Shown here in pieces: positions 54,515-63,972 of a stretch of DNA of 64,000 nt (positions are counted from its first letter, which is position 1; each line of letters opens with the position of its first letter). The DNA comes from an uncultured Verrucomicrobiales bacterium (GTDB lineage: Bacteria > Verrucomicrobiota > Verrucomicrobiia > Verrucomicrobiales > Akkermansiaceae): positions 83,611-147,610 of the forward strand of contig CALFVF010000011.1 of NCBI GenBank assembly GCA_937928735.1. The letters are read 5' to 3'. Under the pieces are notes generated by a model. The model worked only from the letters and a program-made list of their open reading frames with translations, was not told where the DNA came from and searched no databases. The position numbers were made by a program, and so were the translations under genes.

Positions 54515-55370
54515 ATTCAACCCAGAGTCGGATCAGCAAGGGATTAAGGTGCATAGAAATATTATTGATGCAAAAGCAGATATTTCACTTGTCACCCCTA
54601 CATATAATTCGGCAAAAACACTTGAAAGAACCCTTGATAGCGTACAACGCTTGAAAGATATTGGAATTTCAATTGAATATATTGTTGTTGATGGAGATTC
54701 CGGTGACGGGACAGTAGAAATTATAAAATATTTTTTTGAACAAGGTTTAATTGATTGTTACGTTGTTGCGCAAGACCGGGGGATTTATCATGGAATGAAT
54801 CGGGGTGTAGCCCTTGCGAGCTCGGGGATCGTTGGAATCATCAATTCGGACGATTATCTAGTTAGTGATAGCTTTTTAGAGATTCTTGAGATTTTTCAAA
54901 ATAATTGTGATATAGATGTAGTGCATGGAAATATGCAATTTTACGTTGAAGGGCATGGAGTAAAACCGTTAGTGATGCGCCCCACGTCTGACTTTATGAG
55001 CTTTAAAATCCCGGTTAATCACCCAACTACATTTTGTCGAAAAAAATTATACACTAATCATGGCTATTTTGATGAGAATTTAACGTTGTGTGCAGACCAT
55101 GATTTAATGAGGCATTTTAATTGTTCGGGTGCTAGGTTTTACTATTTAGATAGAGTTATTACCGTGATGCAATCAGGTGGTGCATCGTCTAATTTGACAA
55201 AATCTAGAAAGGAAATTCGCAAAATATTGCATCGCCATAATTGTAGTATGAAAAATAAATTGTTTTTTGAATTACACAGTTTTTACGCTCAATTAAGACA
55301 TTATTGTTCGACGAGTGAAATTTTTCCTATTCCTGTCTTGCGTAATTTATGGAGGAAGTGGACATGGTGA
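54501..55370 (+). CDS. Family 2 glycosyltransferase
   Basis: A start at 54501 (MEKFRFNPESD) gives 289 residues; a start 6 codons upstream is also possible. It has ISLVTPTYNSAKTLERTLDSV, IEYIVVDGDSGDGTVEII, YHGMNRGVALASSG and the metal motif NSDDYLV, typical of GT2 (WcaA-like) enzymes. The C-terminal 60 residues are basic. It overlaps the DUF115 gene by 14 bases. Confidence 0.9.
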   Translation: MEKFRFNPESDQQGIKVHRNIIDAKADISLVTPTYNSAKTLERTLDSVQRLKDIGISIEYIVVDGDSGDGTVEIIKYFFEQGLIDCYVVAQDRGIYHGMNRGVALASSGIVGIINSDDYLVSDSFLEILEIFQNNCDIDVVHGNMQFYVEGHGVKPLVMRPTSDFMSFKIPVNHPTTFCRKKLYTNHGYFDENLTLCADHDLMRHFNCSGARFYYLDRVITVMQSGGASSNLTKSRKEIRKILHRHNCSMKNKLFFELHSFYAQLRHYCSTSEIFPIPVLRNLWRKWTW

Positions 55371-55424
55371 ATAAAATGAGTGAATACGTGAGAAAATTGT
55401 TCTGTATCAATAAGTAACCCAAAA

Positions 55425-56216
55425 ATGAATTTAGATATTTTAAAAAGATTAATAAAAATAATTATTTTTCCAGTTCAAACATTGTTTTCTAATAGGACTG
55501 GCTTTGCTATTATTTATAAGAAAAAGTTATCGAGAAATGCACAGTGGTTTATGTATACACGAGGTGTAGTGATTCCTATTAATGTACCAAACATCGAAGC
55601 GCTAGAGTATTTTAGACATTTTGTTCCCGCCAAAAGTGAGAATGTTTTTGATGTAGGTGGAGAGTTGGGCCTAGAGACCAGACAATTTTCCAAAATAGTT
55701 GGAGAGAGGGGAAGGGTATTTACATTTGAGTGTATGCCCCAGCATGTAAGCAAGCTTAATGATTTGTCGAAGACTTTGAGAAACGTAACTGTGGTAGAAG
55801 CTGCTTGCTGGAATGAGACAACTAAACTGACTTTTTATGAAGGGCATACTGCAGGTTCGGGTTCTGCTGTGACTGATGCAAGAGGACAACGTGGTCAAGA
55901 GTTAGCAAATCAAAGTACAGACGGGTTTGAAGTCGAAGCCAATACACTCGATTATTTTTGGGAAAACCTAGCGCATTCAAAGGTTATAGACTTTCTTAAA
56001 ATGGATATAGAAGGAGCTGAGTATGAGGCCTTAGAGGGAGCGCAAAAGTTGTTAAAATTCACACGTAAAGTTGTTATTGCTGCTTATCATATGCGCGGTG
56101 GTGTAAGAACTGCGGATCGAGTTTCTCAGGTGTTAAAATCTTCAGGATTTGAAGTAAAAATTGACGAAAATTTCCATGTCTACGGTGTGAGGTCAAGCAT
56201 TGGTCTTGATAATTAA
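55425..56216 (+). CDS. FkbM-family methyltransferase
   Basis: The 263-residue protein has the SAM-binding VFDVGGELGLETRQFSKIVG (near residue 75), VFTFECMPQHVSKLNDL, VVEAACWNETTKLTFYEG and DFLKMDIEGAEYEALEGAQKLL, the FkbM signature. It would O-methylate a sugar of the repeat unit. AT-rich. Confidence 0.9.
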   Translation: MNLDILKRLIKIIIFPVQTLFSNRTGFAIIYKKKLSRNAQWFMYTRGVVIPINVPNIEALEYFRHFVPAKSENVFDVGGELGLETRQFSKIVGERGRVFTFECMPQHVSKLNDLSKTLRNVTVVEAACWNETTKLTFYEGHTAGSGSAVTDARGQRGQELANQSTDGFEVEANTLDYFWENLAHSKVIDFLKMDIEGAEYEALEGAQKLLKFTRKVVIAAYHMRGGVRTADRVSQVLKSSGFEVKIDENFHVYGVRSSIGLDN

Positions 56217-56233
56217 ATTTTTATTGTAGCGAA

Positions 56234-57703
56234 ATGACTAACAATGTCAGTAAAATAGTTATTCCAATAATTGGGTTGATGGTCGTTCTTGTAGTGCTTT
56301 TTAGTGAACGCAATATCGGATCAGATGCATTTAAATATATTGGGGGTACATGCGTTTGCTATGCGTTAATCAGACCAAAGCATGGGGTTTACCTATTGCT
56401 GATTCAGACTGCGTTTCTAGATGTCATGAAGCGTATACTTTTCTTAACCGGTGATTTTGGGAGCCTCGATTTGTATCTCATATTAGGTCTAGCACCTGCT
56501 ACGATGTTGGGTGTGACAATTGGAGCTACTTTATATCAAATTAAAGCTCAACAGTTTAGTAAGGGTGATGCGTATAGACTACTTGTCACGGTTATGGTCT
56601 TTTCGTTTCTAGTGGTGTATGCTTTAGGTGCTGGGGCAAGAGGGGCTTCACAGACAGGGATTGCTGGTGTTGCCAATGCGAGTGCGTATGCACCTATGAT
56701 TTTTGTGTTACCTATTTTATTTAAAGAAATTCATGAGATACGTAATCTTTTAAAGACCTTGTTATTCGTATATCTGATTGTTTGTTTCTACGGCTTGTAT
56801 CAAGCATTTTTTGATTTTTTTGATTGGGAGTATCGTTATTTGGCAAGTGGTTTGACACAAGAGGCAAGAATATTATGGGAGCAAGAAGCTCGGCGCGTGT
56901 TTTCAACAATGAATGGAGCGGCTACTCTGTCTGTGTTTTTAAGTACTATAGCGGTTTTGGGTTTATTTTTCCCAAAGGGAAAAATAAAACTAGGGATATT
57001 CGCGAAACTGAAAAGGTACCTATACTTTCTGATCATGGCTGTAGGTGCTTACTACACAATTTCTAGAGGAGGTTGGGTATGTGGGATCGTGGCCGCTGTA
57101 GGTTATTTATGTTTTAAGTCAAAACTTCTGACTATTTCAGCTTACGTGGGTGGCACTATATGTCTGTCGGCAATTATAATTAATGCTGAATCGATTATGG
57201 AGTCAGGTTATTTAGCGCGTATAGAGGCTGATGCTAAAGAAGGAGTCGAAGATGGTGAAGACGTGAAGGACAGAGCGTTAACGACGGGTACTATTAATGG
57301 GCGTTTAGAGAGTTTTTTAGCTCTACAAGATGGTGATATATGGAGCCCGTTTGGTTTGAAGCTAGCTGGTCGCGAACACGCGGCAGATTCTGTCTTTGTC
57401 CATGATATACTTACAGATACTCTAGTGAGAATTGGCTACATTCCTTGTTTGCTAGCGATGTTGCTAGGTGTGTATATTGTCATCAAATTGCACAAAAATA
57501 TTTGGGATTCGAAGAACCTTACACATAAAGTGTATTTAAATTTACTGGTCGCTCTTACGATTGGTATAGGTGTAGGGGCTGTTTCGAGCCCCTCGCAATT
57601 GAGAACGTTTCCAATTAATACACTGTTTTTCCTTCTTATCGGGCTCATTATCACCGTATTCGTGATAGATAAAAAACAGCTTGTTCAATCGCAGGAAGAC
57701 TAG
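56234..57703 (+). CDS. O-antigen polymerase/ligase-like membrane protein
   Basis: The 489-residue protein has about 10-12 predicted helices and a large periplasmic loop near residues 320-400 (around SGYLARIEADAKEGVED and GTINGRLESFLAL). This is the layout of the Wzy/WaaL (PF04932) family. It would join repeat units. A second such protein is encoded at 61948. Roles of the two cannot be told apart. Confidence 0.75.
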   Translation: MTNNVSKIVIPIIGLMVVLVVLFSERNIGSDAFKYIGGTCVCYALIRPKHGVYLLLIQTAFLDVMKRILFLTGDFGSLDLYLILGLAPATMLGVTIGATLYQIKAQQFSKGDAYRLLVTVMVFSFLVVYALGAGARGASQTGIAGVANASAYAPMIFVLPILFKEIHEIRNLLKTLLFVYLIVCFYGLYQAFFDFFDWEYRYLASGLTQEARILWEQEARRVFSTMNGAATLSVFLSTIAVLGLFFPKGKIKLGIFAKLKRYLYFLIMAVGAYYTISRGGWVCGIVAAVGYLCFKSKLLTISAYVGGTICLSAIIINAESIMESGYLARIEADAKEGVEDGEDVKDRALTTGTINGRLESFLALQDGDIWSPFGLKLAGREHAADSVFVHDILTDTLVRIGYIPCLLAMLLGVYIVIKLHKNIWDSKNLTHKVYLNLLVALTIGIGVGAVSSPSQLRTFPINTLFFLLIGLIITVFVIDKKQLVQSQED

Positions 57704-57745
57704 GCGTTGTTGCGTATGAAATCGTTACATAAATAGGGATCAATT

Positions 57746-58774
57746 ATGAGAGTGTTAATGCCCATTTTACTTGATAAATCTAGTTGTCCAATCGCAACTT
57801 TATTAAGAAATATAGCTACCCGCAATGTAGACATATTGTTTACTGGGGGTCGTGCAAGAAGTGCAACCGCTTGTGCAGAAATTTGGGACGCAGAAAATAT
57901 AGAATCATTGAATGCGTCAGATTTTATATTAAAACAATTTGATATAGTGCATCATGCTTCTTCAACGGCCAAGAACGTCATGGCAGCCAGGTTGGCTAAA
58001 TTGCGATCTTTAGGGAAGGTTCGGCATGTATTTACTGCTAATTGTGAACCTTATGTAACGGACCCATTTCTTAAGTATTACAAGAAGTCAATAGATAGAG
58101 CTGATTATGTAGTAGCAGTTAGCGAAGCTGTTGCGGCAGGCGTCAAAACAAGCTTCGGCCGCGAAGTTGATGCTGTGATACCAAATGGCTTTGATGAGAA
58201 AACATGTGTCTTGGCAGAGACATACGACGAGAAAAAACCATTTTTCTTATTTTGCGCACAAATTTTAGATCGTAAACATCCGGAGCATTTTTTAAATCTA
58301 GCTGAACACTTTCCGGATATTGATTTTATCATGGCGGGGAATATTCCTTATCCTGACGATACGTTTACTAAGAAAATGCTTAAACGGATTAATTCACTAA
58401 ATAACGTCGAACATATAGGATTAGTTTCTCGGCCTGAGTTGATTGCACGAATGCAGCAAGCAGCTGCCTTAATTTTCCCGTCTTCTTATGAGGGTTTACC
58501 ATTGACAGTGGTAGAAGCGATTGGCTGTGGCTGTCCAGTGATAGCGCAACCTAAAAGTGCTCTCAGTGAAGTGATTGAACATAATGTAAACGGTTGGATG
58601 TTTGATGTTGAAGAATGGAGAGATTGGGTGGAAACGTGTGAATCTATGCTAAATCGTACCGAAGCACAGCGACGTGAATACTCAGTAATTGCTCGTCAAT
58701 CGGTAATGAAGAAATTTAGATGGGAAGTTATCGCGGAATCCTATGCAAATTTTTATCATAAAATTTTGAAATGA
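57746..58774 (+). CDS. Family 4 glycosyltransferase
   Basis: The 342-residue GT-B enzyme has RADYVVAVSEAVAAGVKTSFG, AVIPNGFDEKTC, FFLFCAQILDRKHPEHFL and the donor-site AALIFPSSYEGLPLTVVEAIGCGCPVIA with the E-x7-E pair. AGGGAT lies 5-10 bases before the ATG, one of few purine-rich ribosome sites in the window. It overlaps the sulfotransferase gene by 4 bases. Confidence 0.9.
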   Translation: MRVLMPILLDKSSCPIATLLRNIATRNVDILFTGGRARSATACAEIWDAENIESLNASDFILKQFDIVHHASSTAKNVMAARLAKLRSLGKVRHVFTANCEPYVTDPFLKYYKKSIDRADYVVAVSEAVAAGVKTSFGREVDAVIPNGFDEKTCVLAETYDEKKPFFLFCAQILDRKHPEHFLNLAEHFPDIDFIMAGNIPYPDDTFTKKMLKRINSLNNVEHIGLVSRPELIARMQQAAALIFPSSYEGLPLTVVEAIGCGCPVIAQPKSALSEVIEHNVNGWMFDVEEWRDWVETCESMLNRTEAQRREYSVIARQSVMKKFRWEVIAESYANFYHKILK

Positions 58775-59496
58775 AAAAGGCAAGTTTGTACTATAAATCA
58801 TTCAAGCATGAAATTAGAGAGCTAATTTCACATAGTCCTTTTTTTGTTGAGTGGATTTCTCAATTTTCTAGTTGGAAACGTTTTTTAGTTCATTCTGACT
58901 CACGGATCTGCATTGAGGGTTATCCTAGGTCTGCAAACACCTATGCTGTAGCCGCGTTTCAAGTGAGCCAAAATGATTATACATCACACATTGGAAGGCA
59001 TTCACATCTGTCAGGGCAAGTGCTTCGAGCGCACAAGCTAGGTGTCCCGACTGTAGTTTTAATTAGGAATCCACTAGATGCTATCGCGAGTTTAAAAATT
59101 TTTTCACCTTATTTGACGCTTGATCAGTGCGTGCGATTTTACACTAAATTTTATCTAGAAGTAGAAAATGTGTTAGAAGATATTGTGGTTGTTGAATTTA
59201 GTTCTGTGACTGAAAATTTTAATGATCTTATTGAGAAATTAAATCGTAAGTACGGAATGAGTCTACGATCCGTATCACATGATGAAGAGTTCGATGAAAT
59301 TGTTTTTAAACAAGTCGGGGCAATGGATATGGAGTATAGCAATAGTAGTAGCATAAACCCGGAGCGGGTAGCTAGGCCGAATGAAATAAGGGCTAAGCAT
59401 AACGCAGAAATTAAGATCTTTTTGAAGGGGGCTAAATACCGCCAAAAACTTGAAGAACTAGATAAGTTGTATTTTCGCGTTTTGGAGAGTTTGTAA
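58771..59496 (+). CDS. Sulfotransferase-family protein
   Basis: The 241-residue protein has the PAPS 5'-phosphosulfate motif ICIEGYPRSANTYAV (Arg53, Ser54, Thr57) and the 3'-phosphate motif VVLIRNPLDAIAS (99-107), as in membrane-associated carbohydrate sulfotransferases. It is short and lacks a clear signal peptide, so it acts on cytoplasmic lipid-linked sugars or donors. PAPS would come from the CysDNC proteins of the same locus. Acceptor unknown. Confidence 0.82.
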   Translation: MKKASLYYKSFKHEIRELISHSPFFVEWISQFSSWKRFLVHSDSRICIEGYPRSANTYAVAAFQVSQNDYTSHIGRHSHLSGQVLRAHKLGVPTVVLIRNPLDAIASLKIFSPYLTLDQCVRFYTKFYLEVENVLEDIVVVEFSSVTENFNDLIEKLNRKYGMSLRSVSHDEEFDEIVFKQVGAMDMEYSNSSSINPERVARPNEIRAKHNAEIKIFLKGAKYRQKLEELDKLYFRVLESL

Positions 59497-59523
59497 ATTT
59501 CTTGTGGAAAGCAGGAGAGCATC

Positions 59524-60936
59524 ATGAAATTTCAAAATACATTTTCCGTGCAGTTTGTTCAACTGCTTGATGCTATTGTCATTTTATGTGGTTTATTTCT
59601 AACATTTCCTGTTCGTAATTTACTTGTTCCGATTTTTGATATCCTGCCTACGGTGGTAATTGATGTTCAAGTCGTTAAGTGGACTGATATTTCACCTTTG
59701 CTGTTCGGTCTTGTGCCGTTGTTACCAGTATTCTTGGAGTTCTTTGGGTTTTATGATAAAATAGGAATTTCTGGTTTTTGGAAACGGTGCCAGCAGATAT
59801 ACAAAGCGACTCTAATCTTGGCATGTAGTTTTGCCGTTTTAGCGGTGTTATTAAAATTTGAATATCAGAATCGATCGATCATGGTGGTGGGCGTTTCCGT
59901 GGTAACAACATTGTTGCTCTTAAGAGACCTTTTGATGCGTTTCTTTCTAAGAAATAGAAGTAACAGTGAAGATCTTAAGGTGCCAGTACTATTGATAGGC
60001 ACTAAGGGCTCTATAAGTGATTGGAAAAGAGAGATTCTTACAGAAGACTTTAATCATATGCTAATCGCTGGAGAGTATGATTGTAGGGGGCGAGATCATG
60101 ATGTCCTAGAGAGTTTATTGGCAGAGCATCGTGTGGAAAAAGTTATTTTTCTCACTAAAGAAACTCCCTTCGATGATATTTCCTCGGCTGTAGAGATCTG
60201 CGAGGAGATGGGTGTTGATGCTTGTATAGCGACTAATTTCATTAACACGAAAATAGCATCGCCTTCTTTCGGAGAAATTGGTGGAATGCCTATGTTGATT
60301 GTTAGATCAGTTCCTGATTTATCTTGGGCTCTTTTTGGGAAGCATTTAATTGATCGCATAGGAGCAGCGTGTCTACTAGTGGTCACGGCTCCTATTTGGA
60401 TAATCGCTATTATCGGAATTCTAGCAAGTGATGGTGGCCCCGTTTTTTTTAGACAGGATCGCGCCGGAAGATATGGTAAACCATTCAAGATGTGGAAGTT
60501 CAGGTCTATGGTGCGAGATGCTGAGTCTAAGTTAGCTGCATTAAAGAAAGAGCAGGTGAATCAAATGAGCGGGCCTGTGTTTAAGCTGGAAGATGATCCT
60601 AGAATCTTTAAGTTTGGGCATTGGATGCGCAGAACCAGCGTTGATGAGCTCCCACAGCTATTGAATGTGTTGTTTGGCGAAATGAGTCTGGTTGGGCCGA
60701 GGCCTATGGCGTGCTATGAAATTCCCGAGTTACCTAAGGCTGCTCACAGGAGGAAGCTTAGTATTAAGCCAGGAATCACCTGTATCTGGCAGGTAGAGGG
60801 AAGAAATAGTATCTCTGATTTTGATGACTGGGTGAAATTAGACCTTAAATATATCGATGAGTGGTCCTTGGCTCTTGATATAAAGATTTTGTTAAAAACT
60901 ATCCCTGCAGTTTTGTTTAGTAAGGGGGCTAAGTGA
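59524..60936 (+). CDS. Polyprenyl glycosylphosphotransferase (initiating sugar transferase)
   Basis: The 470-residue protein has about five N-terminal membrane helices, a central Rossmann-like region ([16 protein letters not shown]) and a C-terminal PF02397 domain. The latter shows [71 protein letters not shown] and [14 protein letters not shown]. It moves a sugar-1-phosphate onto undecaprenyl phosphate to start the unit, using the lipid made by UppS. AGGAG precedes the ATG by 7 bases. Confidence 0.93.
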   Translation: MKFQNTFSVQFVQLLDAIVILCGLFLTFPVRNLLVPIFDILPTVVIDVQVVKWTDISPLLFGLVPLLPVFLEFFGFYDKIGISGFWKRCQQIYKATLILACSFAVLAVLLKFEYQNRSIMVVGVSVVTTLLLLRDLLMRFFLRNRSNSEDLKVPVLLIGTKGSISDWKREILTEDFNHMLIAGEYDCRGRDHDVLESLLAEHRVEKVIFLTKETPFDDISSAVEICEEMGVDACIATNFINTKIASPSFGEIGGMPMLIVRSVPDLSWALFGKHLIDRIGAACLLVVTAPIWIIAIIGILASDGGPVFFRQDRAGRYGKPFKMWKFRSMVRDAESKLAALKKEQVNQMSGPVFKLEDDPRIFKFGHWMRRTSVDELPQLLNVLFGEMSLVGPRPMACYEIPELPKAAHRRKLSIKPGITCIWQVEGRNSISDFDDWVKLDLKYIDEWSLALDIKILLKTIPAVLFSKGAK

Positions 60937-61181
60937 TGAGAATTTTGACATCTAAATTGCTGAGAAAGTTAGCTAAGTTTTTTGGGAACAGAATTGATGA
61001 CGTTCATTCTGGAGAGTGTTTGGGAAATGCATTTATTATTGTCTGGGGAGGCTGTATTTGGGTGATTGGCTATACTGGAACTAAGCCACTTCTCCCTACG
61101 TGGCTCAGTGAAAATCGAGTGAGTTATTGGCGTTACAGACTAGGATTTACGATTCATAGAGATATTCATGGCGATGATTAG
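60936..61181 (+). CDS. Uncharacterised small protein of the polysaccharide locus
   Basis: The 81-residue product starts at ATG 60936, sharing TGATG with the previous stop; a GTG one codon earlier is possible. After a basic N-terminus (KLLRKLAKFFG) it has one hydrophobic segment (NAFIIVWGGCIWVIGYTG) and ends in an Arg/His-rich part (YWRYRLGFTIHRDIH). It overlaps the next gene by 14 bases. I do not recognise it. Tight coupling and position suggest a polysaccharide role. Confidence 0.6.
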   Translation: MRILTSKLLRKLAKFFGNRIDDVHSGECLGNAFIIVWGGCIWVIGYTGTKPLLPTWLSENRVSYWRYRLGFTIHRDIHGDD

Positions 61182-61914
61182 AAAAGTGCTTTGGGCTATA
61201 TTGAGCCACCAAGAGCCTATACAAATTCATAACATGTTGGGATATTGGAGGCAAAAGGTAGGTGACGAGATTTTACTTTTGTATGGGGGTAAACAATGTG
61301 ACTTTGAGAGTATTGAATGGGCCAACAAAATGTTCATTGAAGATCCTTGGCTGCTAACAAAAGATCACCCACGTGAACTACAGAGCTATCGTGGTGTGTT
61401 CGAGAAAGCGAAGGAGTTTATAGAAATGAATGAAGGTTACAGTCATGTGTTCTTCACAGAGTATGATCAGATACCTTTAAGTGTTGATTTAGAAAACCGA
61501 CTATTGCGTCAACTTGATCAAAAAAATGCTGATGTTCTTTTCAGTGGCCTTCAAAGAGTCGACGGAACGAGTCACCCACATTGGTTATTCGAGCTAGGAA
61601 GAGGAGTTATGATTTCGTTTCTGCAGAAAGTGTCTACTCGCCCCAGAGATTCTAGAGTTTATAGTTGCTACGGGTTTGGTCAGTTTTGGAAGGTGGAAGC
61701 ATTTACTGCGGTAGCAGAGCTTACAAAGAGCCCTAGAGTGTACCTTGAATTATGGATACCTACTGCTGCCTATCATCTTGGGTTTCAGCTTGGTAAGATA
61801 GATTGTTCAGAGTGTGCGAATAAGCCGAACGGTGAACTGGGAACAAATCTGAACAAATTTATTAGTAGAGGAGAGATGTTGGCTCACCCAGCAAAAATGT
61901 TCTGGGAGGAATGA
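61168..61914 (+). CDS. Uncharacterised protein, possible glycosyltransferase
   Basis: The 248-residue soluble protein begins MAMIRKVLWAILSHQEP (ATG at 61168 or 61174). It contains SHVFFTEYDQIPLSVDLENR, where EYDQ could serve as a DxD-like metal site after a beta strand, and DVLFSGLQRVDG. This hints at a GT-A fold of an unrecognised family. It has no signal peptide or membrane helix. Its gene overlaps the preceding small gene. Function is not assigned. Confidence 0.6.
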   Translation: MAMIRKVLWAILSHQEPIQIHNMLGYWRQKVGDEILLLYGGKQCDFESIEWANKMFIEDPWLLTKDHPRELQSYRGVFEKAKEFIEMNEGYSHVFFTEYDQIPLSVDLENRLLRQLDQKNADVLFSGLQRVDGTSHPHWLFELGRGVMISFLQKVSTRPRDSRVYSCYGFGQFWKVEAFTAVAELTKSPRVYLELWIPTAAYHLGFQLGKIDCSECANKPNGELGTNLNKFISRGEMLAHPAKMFWEE

Positions 61915-61947
61915 TCTATTAGGTGTGAATCAGAATAAGAATTAATA

Positions 61948-63810
61948 ATGGCTTTTATCGGATTAGTTTTGGCGTTGGGGTTTGCGTGTCTGTTGTGTAG
62001 CTACGATAGTGTTACAGGAGCTGGTTACAGTTTATTCTTTCTGGTGCTGGCGATAATTTCTCTTTTTCGTAATTCTGTTGATAGGGACAATCTAAATTCA
62101 CCTTTATTGTGGCTAGTTGTTGTGCCTGGGACTTTATTAGCTTGTTTTGCGTGGAATTCTCCAATTAAGCAATTCGGCGAATCGGACTTCATTCTCATTA
62201 TCTCAGGAGTAATGAGTTGCTTTGTTTCTGTGGGTTTGGCGAAACAAGCGCAAATCTATTCGAAGTTATCGAAAGTTTTCGGTATTCTCATGCTTTACCA
62301 TTTAGGTATGGTCCTAGTTCATGAGTTGGTAGATGCAAATTGGTTGCCATTTTATCGGATAAAAGAGGATGTTTCACAGATAAGTGGAGGTTACGTGCAT
62401 CGAAATTATCTTGGTAATTTACTGGCTTGTTTTTCTGCGTTCTTTGTCGCTGGAGTTTTTTTCTCACAGCGCCAGAAACTTCGAGTTTATTCGATAGTGT
62501 TAACTGCATTGTCGTATGCATTTGTTGTCTGGACAGGATCTCGTGGAACGATGCTAGCAGCATGCTGTGCCAGTATGGCTGTGACTGCCTTTTATGTTTA
62601 TTCGCTAGTGCTTGACGAGAAACTTAGTGTACAGAAAGTTTTAAAATTGTTTACTGGAGGTATTCTATTGTTAATAATTAGTGGATACGCTTTTTTTCAA
62701 GCGTTTAGCGCAAGAGATTTAACGAATATAGTGTCTGCAAATGGGCGGGAAGCTTTCGCAAAAATTGCCGTAGAGCTTATCATAGACAAACCTTTGTTCG
62801 GAGGAGGGGCTCGTAGTTTTGAGTGGCGCAGTGTAGATTTTTGGCCAGAGGATCTTTGGAAAGGTGTTGGCCATATGAATTATGTCCATAATGAGTTCCT
62901 ACAGGCTGTTGTAGATTACGGGATCGTTGCTGGAGGTTTTTTTGTGGGCTGTATTTTTGCTCTACTAGTAATTTTATTGTGGCAATTTCGTCGTGTGAGC
63001 AATTCATTTCGTTCCGCATTTGTTGGCTCTTTCGGTATTGTAGTTGTCTTTTTAGTACAGTGTTTGGTTTCGTTTCCGCTCCATGTGCTACCAAATCTAA
63101 TGATACTTTCGGTAGCTATTGGACTAATGATCGGTATTGCTAATAGATCGAAATTTAGGCATAAATTGGTTTATTTAGCTATGCCGTTAACTTCCAGTGT
63201 TATTTCGATTGGCTTTGCAATTCTTTTGGTGCCGAGACACTACTCGCTGGTGAACCGGGATAGAATGAAAACGGAGGGAGCAGGGGTAATCGAAGCGCAG
63301 GCTAGTCTTGTCGATGTTAGAGGTTATTATAAAGATTACAGGATGTTAGGAGATTTGTACTTTACACATGCTTTGAATCATCAAGAAGCTTTCGAGGAGT
63401 CGATGAAGATGGCAAGTAAAGCATACGGCGAGGCTCGAAAACTCCACCCCTATGATCTCCAAAGTCAAGCGGCCTTAGGTGTTAGTTTTGATTATTTAGG
63501 CCATTTTAAAAGAGCAGGTGAAGAATTGCACGCTGCTGCGGGAAGCGGTGCGTATAGAGAACCCTATTATAGAATCCACAGGAAACTTGGGCAGCACTAT
63601 TATGCGTGGGGAATTAAGTTGTATAATTCGAGACAGCCTAGAAAAGCAAAGTTCTGCATGGAAAAGGCAGAAGAATATTTAGACCAGACGAATCGACTTG
63701 CTTGGTGCCAAGGTGACGAGTCTTGGGTGGAGGAGAAAAAGAAAGTCAGAGAGTACCTAGACTTCTTTGAAAAATCGGGGATTATTTCTGAATCTGTAGA
63801 AAGCCTTTAA
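61948..63810 (+). CDS. O-antigen ligase/polymerase-like protein with C-terminal TPR-like region
   Basis: The 620-residue protein has about 12 membrane helices in residues 1-430, with WTGSRGTMLAACCASM and the periplasmic loop near GGGARSFEWRSV, then HNEFLQAVVDYGIVAGGFF, the latter a hallmark of PF04932 ligases. The last 170 residues are helical repeats resembling TPRs (YGEARKLHPYDLQSQAALGVSFDYLGHFKRA), probably periplasmic. It could ligate or polymerise the sulfated polysaccharide. A second family member is at 56234. Confidence 0.82.
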   Translation: MAFIGLVLALGFACLLCSYDSVTGAGYSLFFLVLAIISLFRNSVDRDNLNSPLLWLVVVPGTLLACFAWNSPIKQFGESDFILIISGVMSCFVSVGLAKQAQIYSKLSKVFGILMLYHLGMVLVHELVDANWLPFYRIKEDVSQISGGYVHRNYLGNLLACFSAFFVAGVFFSQRQKLRVYSIVLTALSYAFVVWTGSRGTMLAACCASMAVTAFYVYSLVLDEKLSVQKVLKLFTGGILLLIISGYAFFQAFSARDLTNIVSANGREAFAKIAVELIIDKPLFGGGARSFEWRSVDFWPEDLWKGVGHMNYVHNEFLQAVVDYGIVAGGFFVGCIFALLVILLWQFRRVSNSFRSAFVGSFGIVVVFLVQCLVSFPLHVLPNLMILSVAIGLMIGIANRSKFRHKLVYLAMPLTSSVISIGFAILLVPRHYSLVNRDRMKTEGAGVIEAQASLVDVRGYYKDYRMLGDLYFTHALNHQEAFEESMKMASKAYGEARKLHPYDLQSQAALGVSFDYLGHFKRAGEELHAAAGSGAYREPYYRIHRKLGQHYYAWGIKLYNSRQPRKAKFCMEKAEEYLDQTNRLAWCQGDESWVEEKKKVREYLDFFEKSGIISESVESL

Positions 63811-63928
63811 TTTGGAAGTGAATCAAGGAGAGAGCTTTTCGGGGCATTCTAATAGGAGTATTTAGGGCTTCCTGAAAAACAGCTCATCCTGCCTGAAATC
63901 TAGCCTTTTGTGAGATTATGGATGCATA

Positions 63929-63972
63929 AGGTGCACGGGTTTGGTAGAAACCCTCTCAATAGCCTTGCACCT
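63929..63972. repeat. Nested inverted repeats near the window end
   Basis: An outer pair AGGTGCA (63929-63935)/TGCACCT (63966-63972) encloses an inner hairpin GGGTTT (63937-63942)/AAACCC (63948-63953). The final 190 bases contain no gene. AGGGCTTCCTGAAAAAC at 63864-63880 is loosely like the MITE left end. Confidence 0.5.

Noticed and set aside
60096..60488. Minus-strand frame of 130 codons inside the initiating transferase gene
   Set aside because: It lies wholly within a well-supported gene with clear motifs on the other strand, and its product has no domain features.
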